In this document: piece by piece, positions 26,234-33,779 of the stretch | How positions within the stretch are numbered: the first letter of the stretch is position 1 | Layout: each line of letters starts with the position of its first letter | Assembly: GCA_903927945.1 (NCBI GenBank) | Contig: CAIYOZ010000415.1 | Location: 1 to 45,724, forward strand | Direction: 5' to 3' | Source: an uncultured Bacteroidales bacterium | GTDB lineage: Bacteria > Bacteroidota > Bacteroidia > Bacteroidales > Paludibacteraceae | Length of the DNA: 45,724 nucleotides | Notes under the pieces: model-generated | Databases searched by the model: none | Told to the model about the DNA's origin: nothing | Seen by the model: only the letters and a program-made list of their open reading frames with translations | Made by a program: the position numbers and the translations under genes

Positions 26234-27502
26234 TTATCGGATAGCTATTTTTTGTATTGCATTACCGGCTTTTACAATATAAATGCCACTAGGAAGATCG
26301 GATACTGACAACCGGTTTGCATTCGTAGCAGACTTCAGCAACAAGCCGGTTACATTGAACACGTTGATGGTTCTGGCTTCCGGAACACTGATTTCCGAAC
26401 CGTTGAAACGGATATCGGAAGATACTCTTGGTGCAGTCAGCGCAGTGAGTGTACCACCTTTAGGATCGCCCACTCCGGCAGGGAATGCACCATCGGCAAT
26501 TGCATAATTGCCAATTGTGGTTAACTGATTTGTAGTATCGTAGGTTGTTGGTGATTTAAATAAAGCAGCATAGGTTCCGGTATAAGGCGTGGTGGTAAAC
26601 ATATTGGCAGTCACGCTGGCTACCCAGTCGGTAGTTGCATAGTTATTGGTGGAAGTAATCACGCCACCCCGTACACCCTTATTGGATGCACCTGCCCTTG
26701 CAAAAATAGAATTTGTAATTGAAACAGGCGTCGTGGTGTTTGAAGCTGTCAAGTCTAACAGATACTTGGCGGTGGTGTTAATCATGATATCATCGAATGT
26801 ACATTTATCAATCGTAACAGCAGTCACCGTTGAATAAATAGCTGATATATTTAAGAATGAACCGTTAATCGAATAAAATGTACTGTTAGTGAGTGTGATA
26901 TTATTTAAAATTGTACCGGCTGCAGCATTTACGATATTATAGCTGCTGGCAGCATAACCGATATTCCTGACAACACAATTATCAAATTTAAGGTTCGTGA
27001 CCGTAAGCCCGGAGGTTTGAAGTCTCACTACCCCACGATAATCGGCAACTGAACAACCTATAATGTTTAGATTTGTCACATTAATAGCGGCACTACTGCA
27101 ATTGAACATGTATCCTGTCAGGGAATAGGGAGATGTTGAAGTAGCCTCATCCACACCGCTTATCGTTAATCCCTGTGCCGTGAAGGAATTCAATGCCCGC
27201 TGAGGTAACACAAATTGTTTAACTAACAGCTTTGGATTTGAGCCATCACCTTTAATAGTCACTTTTTGAACGAATTTATGAAGGGTCAAGGTATCCAACA
27301 CAATGCTTTTAGCGGCGGTAAATTCCGGGTTGGTATATCCATTTGGAATTACAATAATCAATTCGGTGGAAGTACCCGTGTAACTTTTAACAGTGGAAGC
27401 GATACTATCATTGACTCCCAGATTGATAACGTCCTGGGCAACCAGCTTTTGAAAGCTTGCCAGGGTTAAAATAACAACAAGAATGGTAACTAGTTTTTTC
27501 AT
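26234..27502 (-). CDS. T9SS-exported beta-helix protein (DUF4957/DUF5123-like)
   Basis: A 422-residue protein with a signal peptide (about 1-22). Residues 23-350 match the N-terminal domain of the 1120-residue protein across the HTCS region (shared GDGSNPKLLVKQF, GCSVADYRGVVRL, NSTFYSINGS, CTFDDIM, NYATTDW). The last 55 residues (RTINVFNVTGLLLKSATNAN, LPSGIYIVKAGNAIQKIAIR) are a compact T9SS sorting domain. It lies between two GH28 genes, which ties this family to pectin use. No catalytic residues can be named; binding or an uncharacterised beta-helix enzyme activity are both open. It has its own -7 box at 27550-27557 and a terminator at 26185-26219, so it may be a separate unit. Confidence 0.85.
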   Translation of the reverse strand: MKKLVTILVVILTLASFQKLVAQDVINLGVNDSIASTVKSYTGTSTELIIVIPNGYTNPEFTAAKSIVLDTLTLHKFVQKVTIKGDGSNPKLLVKQFVLPQRALNSFTAQGLTISGVDEATSTSPYSLTGYMFNCSSAAINVTNLNIIGCSVADYRGVVRLQTSGLTVTNLKFDNCVVRNIGYAASSYNIVNAAAGTILNNITLTNSTFYSINGSFLNISAIYSTVTAVTIDKCTFDDIMINTTAKYLLDLTASNTTTPVSITNSIFARAGASNKGVRGGVITSTNNYATTDWVASVTANMFTTTPYTGTYAALFKSPTTYDTTNQLTTIGNYAIADGAFPAGVGDPKGGTLTALTAPRVSSDIRFNGSEISVPEARTINVFNVTGLLLKSATNANRLSVSDLPSGIYIVKAGNAIQKIAIR

Positions 27503-27549
27503 GATACTTTGAATTTTGATTTGAATAATTTTACTGTGATTAATTGAAA

Positions 27550-27557
27550 CAAAGATA
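27550..27557 (-). promoter_or_regulatory. -7 box for the smaller beta-helix gene
   Basis: On the minus strand this reads TATCTTTG, a full TAnnTTTG match 48 nt before the start at 27502. The 284-bp spacer (27503-27786) holds no ORF and no other feature I recognise. Confidence 0.5.
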
Positions 27558-27786
27558 AATCTGAAAATAATTCCAGAGAGGGAAAAATTGGTAATAAAGT
27601 TGGATTTATTGAGTATTTAGTTATTATTCAATCAAAAAAGCAGCCTTCAATTGTTATCACCATAAAAACCGGTTTCCTTCAACCAGCCTTCTACAATCGG
27701 CATCCAGAGTGAGGATACATTCCTTTTAACTGATCTCCTGTTTTTTACTTTTAATCTTAATTCTTCCTTGATTGTTGGGTATTGAA

Positions 27787-29364
27787 TTATTGGATAATAA
27801 TCCTCTGTCGGGAAAATGAGTTATCTTTCAGTTTAATATACACAACATAGATTCCTTTCGGTAAATCCGAAACATTCTCATTCAATTTGTCGGAAACACC
27901 AACTTGTGATTTGACCTGAATACCGTTGATGGCGGTCAACAGTACAAAATCAATGTTAGAAGGTGCTGTAATACTCAACACTCCATTTTTAACAGGGTTG
28001 GGATAACATTTTATCAATGGATTTTGCACCTCCTCTACAGCCGTGTTAATGGCTTTGCCGGTTGCGACATTGATTCCTGAAATAGTTGTTGTATAGGTGG
28101 TCACCGCTGAACCACTTGATGCCGTTATAGAGGAACCATTCCTGAATACCAGTCCGGTTACAAAATAAGCCTTCATTCCGGCGGTAGCATTGATACTCAC
28201 GTTATCGAATACTACATCTGAAATGGATTGTTCGGGAAGCCCCCATAAGATTCCGGCAACGGGCGAACCAGTAACCGTAATATTTTTAAACAACAAATGT
28301 TGCCAGGTTGGTGTAGTGCTCGTTACTGACTGAGCGGGGTCACTCGAAGGGGTGGTTGGTTCCTTTGGATAATAACTGGTCACATAAAAAGGAGTCGTCA
28401 CTCCGCTCATTGTGATGTTCGAATAGGTGAAGTACTGTTCAACTCCACCACGGTCACGTGCTGTCTTCAAGCGAATACCGGAAGTTGTTTTTGTAAATGA
28501 GCAGCTGTCCACTAGAATATTGCCCACTGCCGAGGCATAACTCCCTACGGAACATCCATGGCCAGTACCGAAAACACAATGTTTAACTGTAATATTCTGA
28601 CTGCCGCTATCCATGGCGATATTGTCGTCACCAACGGCAATGTTGCAATTGAAAATATTGATATTAGGCCCCCAGGTATCAATCCCATCGGTATTCGGCG
28701 CTGTGGAAGGCGAGGATATGGTCAGGTTTTTAATAGTGGCATCACTCCCTGATTTCCCGATAGTAATGTGTACGTTTGGTGCATTCTGTATTCTAAAATC
28801 GGATAAGAGTACATATTTACATCCATCAAAGCGAATCAGGCATGGACGGGCGATGGCTGAATTAGCGGTGTAAGCTGCCCACCAGTCGGCACCGTTCCCA
28901 TCAATGGTGCCAGTTCCGGTAATTGCGATATTTGTCAGGTTCTTGCCGTAAATGAAGTCACTGTAATCATTCAACGTACCCGAATTAGGATATGTTCCGG
29001 CAACTGTTCCGTTACCGCTTCCATAAGGCAGAATACGCAGGGTAGAGCCGGCAGCCAGGTGAAGGTTCACCTTGCTTTTCATGGCAAGAGGTCCACTCAG
29101 AAAGGTACCGACAGGAAAAAGAACTACACCGCCACCGGCAGTGGAACAGGCATTTATGGTTTGTTGTATGGCCACCGTATTGTTCACTGTTGTACTATTT
29201 ACGGCACCATAAGCAGTGATATTAAAGGTATCGGCGGGAATGACCGGAACAATTACCGCTGATACCCGGGTGATGGATTCCTGACCTGTAACCCCTGCTA
29301 TAAGTGGCATAATGGCAAGGCTGCCCAGTAGAAATAATAAAATACTTTTCTTTAAATGTTTCAT
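27787..29364 (-). CDS. GH28 polygalacturonase-type enzyme with T9SS tail
   Basis: A 525-residue GH28 enzyme with a signal peptide (about residues 1-23). Signatures: Asn224-Thr-Asp226 with Asp229, Asp246-Asp247 in VGDDNIAMDS, His269 in GTGHGCSVGS, and Arg298-Leu-Lys300. The C-terminal 80 residues (KCYPNPVKNGVLSITAPSN, LPKGIYVVYIKLKDNSFSRQ) form a T9SS type A sorting domain, so surface exposure is expected. It is a close paralogue of the enzyme at 9253-10857 on the other side of the regulator. The upstream spacer carries copy A of the bipartite motif (29386-29437), which suggests direct control. It would cut galacturonan or a substituted form outside the cell before SusC/D uptake. Confidence 0.94.
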   Translation of the reverse strand: MKHLKKSILLFLLGSLAIMPLIAGVTGQESITRVSAVIVPVIPADTFNITAYGAVNSTTVNNTVAIQQTINACSTAGGGVVLFPVGTFLSGPLAMKSKVNLHLAAGSTLRILPYGSGNGTVAGTYPNSGTLNDYSDFIYGKNLTNIAITGTGTIDGNGADWWAAYTANSAIARPCLIRFDGCKYVLLSDFRIQNAPNVHITIGKSGSDATIKNLTISSPSTAPNTDGIDTWGPNINIFNCNIAVGDDNIAMDSGSQNITVKHCVFGTGHGCSVGSYASAVGNILVDSCSFTKTTSGIRLKTARDRGGVEQYFTYSNITMSGVTTPFYVTSYYPKEPTTPSSDPAQSVTSTTPTWQHLLFKNITVTGSPVAGILWGLPEQSISDVVFDNVSINATAGMKAYFVTGLVFRNGSSITASSGSAVTTYTTTISGINVATGKAINTAVEEVQNPLIKCYPNPVKNGVLSITAPSNIDFVLLTAINGIQVKSQVGVSDKLNENVSDLPKGIYVVYIKLKDNSFSRQRIIIQ

Positions 29365-29385
29365 TTGAAAATATGAATGAAAATA

Positions 29386-29437
29386 AATAATGTTGTATGA
29401 TTCAAAATAATAAAGGCGATAAGTTTAGATCTTTTTG
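29386..29437 (-). promoter_or_regulatory. Upstream motif, copy A (GH28)
   Basis: A 52-bp stretch 22-73 nt before the GH28 start aligns by hand with 39637-39689 before a GH3 gene (41 of 53 columns identical, one gap). The ends are best conserved: aataatgt(t/c)gtat at one side and (a/g)gatctttttg at the other. Confidence 0.5.
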
Positions 29438-29507
29438 ATTGATATCATATACTCTCACAGGCAAATCGAAGTCTTAAGAGTGTAAAAAGAACTCTCTACA
29501 TGTCATT

Positions 29508-30269
29508 TCAATCTTTCACACAACGGACTGAACGTCCCCAATTTTTTGCAGCAGGATAAATAGTGAAAGTTGATTCTGAAAAATGAAGATAACAATAAAC
29601 TGCATTAGCTGGAGTTGATTCAGTAGTTGTCCACCAAAATGCATGATATCCAATATTGGCAAAGGAACCGTTATTAATACGATAACCACCAGGCAATGCA
29701 GTGAAACCCGATTTGTTATTTTTAGACAAATCATTTCCAATGGAACCAATTGATGTATTTGTTGACCAATCGGTGGTTGCAGATAATGATTTTGCTATGT
29801 AATTACCTGTAGTAGAACCATCATAATTATACCCGTTTGCAATTAAATAATCTTGCAAAATAGCCCAATCCGCATCGGTAGAGACATGCCATCCCACAGG
29901 AGCTAAATTACGACTATCGGACACTGCATACCAGTTATAGAGACATCCGTACTTAGAACCGTAATAAGTTTCATTGTTATAATTACAATAACCGCCGGTA
30001 GTTAAATTTGCCCAACTGGTAGCATCTGAAATATTATGTATTGAATCCCCGTTTCTATATCTGGTAGTTTTTAAATTTTCTACTATCCATGTTTGAGTTC
30101 CGATTTTCACTGTCTCGTAGACATTGCCATCTATGTCTTTTATTGTTGTTGTTTGAACAGCATCTGTTTTTGAGCAACTTGTAATAACTGAAATCATTAA
30201 TCCGGCAACTAGTAAACTCAACATTATATTCTTTTTCAGTATCTTTATTTTTTGATTCTTAAAGTTCAT
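29508..30269 (-). CDS. FISUMP-domain lipoprotein
   Basis: The ATG at 30269 is chosen because it opens a lipoprotein signal (LLVAGLMISVITSC) with the lipidated Cys 16 residues after the second internal Met; a longer frame to 30344 adds 25 residues of unlikely leader. The 253-residue protein has one domain of the Fibrobacter succinogenes major paralogous type: DGNVYETVKIGTQTWIVENL near the start, then YGCLYNWYAVSD, APVGWHVSTDADW, and GRSVRCVKD at the end. The domain has a C-type-lectin-like appearance; its function is unknown. It lies between the giant CE8 and a GH28 gene on the same strand, so a surface pectin-binding role is worth testing. It starts 53 nt after the palindrome at 30323-30358. 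Confidence 0.85.
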   Translation of the reverse strand: MNFKNQKIKILKKNIMLSLLVAGLMISVITSCSKTDAVQTTTIKDIDGNVYETVKIGTQTWIVENLKTTRYRNGDSIHNISDATSWANLTTGGYCNYNNETYYGSKYGCLYNWYAVSDSRNLAPVGWHVSTDADWAILQDYLIANGYNYDGSTTGNYIAKSLSATTDWSTNTSIGSIGNDLSKNNKSGFTALPGGYRINNGSFANIGYHAFWWTTTESTPANAVYCYLHFSESTFTIYPAAKNWGRSVRCVKD

Positions 30270-30322
30270 AATTGTATGATTTTCGATTAGTATCCCGCAG
30301 TTCTTTAAGCAATTAAATTTGA

Positions 30323-30358
30323 AGTATTGAGTCCGGATGATCATCCGGACTCAATACT
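30323..30358. repeat. 36-bp perfect palindrome after the CE8 stop codon
   Basis: Positions 30323-30340 and 30341-30358 are perfect inverted copies with no spacer. It begins 10 nt after the CE8 stop on the minus-strand transcript, where it would form a very stable stem-loop. No T-run follows, so it is more likely an mRNA-stabilising or processing element than a terminator. Confidence 0.75.
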
Positions 30359-30368
30359 ATCATTTATC

Positions 30369-33300
30369 TCAATAACCAGTTTTTATGATTTTACTTGTTT
30401 CTACACGACCGTCCGAATAAGTTGAACGAACGATTACAACACCTTTGTAAATCCCCAGGTTACGGATTTTTTTACCTTCCGCGGTATAATAATTCTGTTC
30501 AATCAGTTTTGATGTGTCATACTGATTCATGACCCCTGTCACTGAGGAGTAAGCATATACGTTTGACACGGCACTAAGTCCACCCATTTCGTTTGCAGCA
30601 CAGACGGTATAGTTGCCTGTATTTATGGAGGAGGGAATCGTAAAACTGGTTGCTGTAGTAGCCGTTACAAATACTCCGTCTTTAAATACAACCCAACACG
30701 ACACGTAATTATCGTTGGTCCAGCTTATCAGGCTTCCGCTACCTGAAATGACAGGAGCAGTAGCCTGATCGGTATATAATTTCGGTTGCCAGGCATCAGT
30801 TCCTCCAAGCACATTGTCGATGGTGTATTGGGCAGCCTGATCGGCAGTCAGATAAGGATTAACCGGTGTAGTGACTCCGTTGTAGGTAAAGCTCTTCTTG
30901 CGTAAACTTACGTCAACAGCAGTTCCGGAAGAAGTGACACTGTTGTATTCGGCAAACAGGCCGGGAACAACCCCCATCTCGGTCCATCCAGCAGCACTAG
31001 GCAATATATTCATCGTGGTATTGATATAAATGGATTTTGGAGAGTTCTGCCATGGACGTCCCAATACAAAGTTGCCGTTTGCTACAGCAAAACCGTCGAT
31101 AGTGCAACCCGAGAATACATATCCCCAATTTGAAGTGGTTGAAGGGGCTGTACAACAGTTACCGGTCCTGTTTTCGAGATAGATCAGACTTTCATTAAAG
31201 AATACATCACCTCCACCGCAGATAAAGTCAACCGTGCCGTGAATACTGCCCCCTTCGAAATAAAGCCTGCCGCTACCCGAGTAGTAGGTATCCTGATTAC
31301 TCAACACATTCACATTTTTGTATATGTTTTTAGTCCCCTGATCCATCAAGGCAGCACAACGTCCAAGTGATGAGTTTCCGCTTCTGTAATCATTATTCTT
31401 CAGTGTAAGATCCTGCAAATACATGTTATTTGCGGTATTTGAAAAAAACATGGTGGCTGTCACTCCAATTCCTTCAGATACATTTTGGTTATAAAGTACA
31501 ACACCATCAGCACTCTGGCCAATGAGCGAGATGTTCGGAACACCAATTGTAGTCATTTGATTGGCATCACCTGTGCTTGCTCCAATATTATATTGCCCAT
31601 TCGGAAAGAAAACCTTAAAGCGATTGCCTGATGCGGAAGCAGCTGATGCAGCTTGCAGGGCAGCTTTAAAATCACCGTTTACACCTACGACAAAGTCATA
31701 GGTTTTTTTAGTCACCTGAGGACGGGTCATTGTTGTAAAGCTGATAGTAACAGGTGTTGACAGTACATTGCCCGCTAAGTCTGAAACAGAGTTTGCCGGG
31801 AATGTAAAGTTGTACTGAGCGCTATAATCCAATCCCGTATACGCGAATGTAATGGTTTTGCCTGAAATAACCGGAGTAATTTGTTTTCCATTCAGTGTGG
31901 CAACTACAGAACTTGAAGTAAGCATGACTTTCTTATCGAATGTAAGCACGACCTTACCTGTGGTGGAAGCATTGGTTGAAGCAGCTGCCGGCACTGTCCC
32001 TGATAGTATCGGGGCAATTCCATCATTGTAAATAGCTGCAGTAGCTGTCACAAAGATATTTGAAATGGCTGTACCATCATTGCCAATTGCTAACGTACCA
32101 TTCATGGCTGATGTATAATCCGGTATCCATCGAACATATACTTTATCCACATGGTTGGCGTCTGCCGGTAAAGAAAAAGTATTGGGGTACCAGGTTTGAC
32201 TGGAAGGCATGGTATAAGTACCTAATGTAGTAAAGTTCGTGCCGTCTAACGAATAATCACATTTCTGAACGGTATAGGCATTGTAATTGTACGCCAATCC
32301 GGCAGATATTTTAATATCCGTGAAATCTTTGGTACTAAAACTGATCTGGTAATAATTCTGATCGGCAACCGGCTTCCAGTTTACGGCTGCGCCTGGACCA
32401 TAATATCCGTTAGCAGCGACAATTGATTTATCCAACCACGAGTTAACAGTACCATCGGCTTTACGAAGTACCAATGTAGATACCTGGTTATCCAGGGTAG
32501 AATAAAAATCAGCCTGACGGCTGCTACCTCCTGCTTTATAGAAATCCCAACCAACCACATAATCCACTGCACTATAAACGGCAGTGATATTTTGGTTCTG
32601 ATTCATTGGAATGGATAAGGTTGAATTGGTTTCTCCGGTCAGCCAGTTTGTAAAAGTCATTATCTGATTATTACCGGCCACCAACGATAAATTTGTACCC
32701 TCTTCGTACATGGTTTGTCCATTAACCACAGTACCTGCCGGTAAAACCGAAACCATATAAGGTTGTGCACCACCGGTGGTGTTTAATGTTAATGAATAGG
32801 TGTTCAATGTATTGAATACAGCTTTCAATGACACATCAGAGTTCAATGGAAAGGTGTATGGATTAGCAGTTGAAACAGGCAGACCGGTAATGGCATCATC
32901 CCATTCTTTGAACTGATACCCGAAGTTACGTGCTGCAGTCAATGTGATAGAGGTTCCCTGATCGAAGCTGGTACCCATGGGAAAGGAAGTAATAGTACCA
33001 CCAGCCGTAGGATAGGCTACCTGGTTGCAGGCGAATTTGGTAACGGTAACTACATTCCCGGTCACATTTCCATTCACGATAATATTCGCGATACCAACTT
33101 GTTTATTCGTTGCAAAGCTGTACATATAAACGTACAGACCGCAATCACCGGAAGAAACCGGGATATTCAAGGTGCTAAGATCTATGGAGACATGCGAGAA
33201 TGCGGTTCCGCCATCCACACGATTTGGATTTAAACCGGTTTGAAGTGAAGTTATGGTTCCATCACCAGATTTCCAGGCAATATTAAATATGCCGCCACTG

Positions 33301-33701
33301 GTTCCATATCTTCCGCAATCAAACGATATGCTGGTGGGCTGGAAACTCAACCCGGTAAGAGGTCGTAGATTAAAACTAACCAAATCCGTGGCATCTACGG
33401 TTGTATTTGCGCCTACTGGCTGAAACCTTGTCAATGTATCACCAAAGTTGATGGCCGCATCCTTGTAGGTCAGATTAGAGGCCATGCCTACCCAGTCAAG
33501 GCTAAAGTTTGAGGGCGTTCCTGAAGCATAGGCTGCCACCTGTCCTGCTTTCCCTGAATTAAAATTCCAGACAATCTTAGCAGGAATGTTCAGGGTTTGT
33601 ACCCTGGCAACGTTAATTTGAGCCTGCACATTCAATCCAAGTGGAAACAAACAGACTAAGAGATAAAAAATGCGTAAAAAGTTTGATTTTTTCATAAACA
33701 T
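30369..33701 (-). CDS. Giant multidomain CE8 pectin methylesterase
   Basis: A 1110-residue secreted pectinesterase; Met1 or Met3 may be the start. After a signal peptide (to about residue 28) comes an uncharacterised beta-sandwich-like region (about 35-215), two InlB-like B-repeat modules (about 220-375), a second beta-sandwich region (about 380-550) and a Big_5-type Ig module (about 560-655). The CE8 domain spans about 662-972: Gln803-Asp804 in SNQDTYYSG, Asp825 in VDFICGGGDV, and Arg882 with Trp884 in LGRPW. The tail holds an FN3-like module and ends with YYTAEGKKIRNLGIYKGVVI and a SKIIKTGY terminus, which resembles a T9SS sorting domain. It should demethylate pectin outside the cell, with the N-terminal modules binding polymer. 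Perfect palindromes flank the gene on both sides. Confidence 0.92.
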   Translation of the reverse strand: MFMKKSNFLRIFYLLVCLFPLGLNVQAQINVARVQTLNIPAKIVWNFNSGKAGQVAAYASGTPSNFSLDWVGMASNLTYKDAAINFGDTLTRFQPVGANTTVDATDLVSFNLRPLTGLSFQPTSISFDCGRYGTSGGIFNIAWKSGDGTITSLQTGLNPNRVDGGTAFSHVSIDLSTLNIPVSSGDCGLYVYMYSFATNKQVGIANIIVNGNVTGNVVTVTKFACNQVAYPTAGGTITSFPMGTSFDQGTSITLTAARNFGYQFKEWDDAITGLPVSTANPYTFPLNSDVSLKAVFNTLNTYSLTLNTTGGAQPYMVSVLPAGTVVNGQTMYEEGTNLSLVAGNNQIMTFTNWLTGETNSTLSIPMNQNQNITAVYSAVDYVVGWDFYKAGGSSRQADFYSTLDNQVSTLVLRKADGTVNSWLDKSIVAANGYYGPGAAVNWKPVADQNYYQISFSTKDFTDIKISAGLAYNYNAYTVQKCDYSLDGTNFTTLGTYTMPSSQTWYPNTFSLPADANHVDKVYVRWIPDYTSAMNGTLAIGNDGTAISNIFVTATAAIYNDGIAPILSGTVPAAASTNASTTGKVVLTFDKKVMLTSSSVVATLNGKQITPVISGKTITFAYTGLDYSAQYNFTFPANSVSDLAGNVLSTPVTISFTTMTRPQVTKKTYDFVVGVNGDFKAALQAASAASASGNRFKVFFPNGQYNIGASTGDANQMTTIGVPNISLIGQSADGVVLYNQNVSEGIGVTATMFFSNTANNMYLQDLTLKNNDYRSGNSSLGRCAALMDQGTKNIYKNVNVLSNQDTYYSGSGRLYFEGGSIHGTVDFICGGGDVFFNESLIYLENRTGNCCTAPSTTSNWGYVFSGCTIDGFAVANGNFVLGRPWQNSPKSIYINTTMNILPSAAGWTEMGVVPGLFAEYNSVTSSGTAVDVSLRKKSFTYNGVTTPVNPYLTADQAAQYTIDNVLGGTDAWQPKLYTDQATAPVISGSGSLISWTNDNYVSCWVVFKDGVFVTATTATSFTIPSSINTGNYTVCAANEMGGLSAVSNVYAYSSVTGVMNQYDTSKLIEQNYYTAEGKKIRNLGIYKGVVIVRSTYSDGRVETSKIIKTGY

Positions 33702-33739
33702 TATTTTATAATTACTAAAATGGATGATTTTTATTAAGT

Positions 33740-33772
33740 CAATAACACGAGTAATGATTACTCGTGTTATTG
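33740..33772. repeat. 33-bp palindrome after the GH3-CBM6 stop codon
   Basis: Arms 33740-33755 and 33757-33772 are perfect 16-bp inverted copies around a single base. It starts 8 nt after the stop at 33780 and 39 nt before the CE8 start. No T-run follows on the minus strand. Confidence 0.75.
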
Positions 33773-33779
33773 AGAAATA

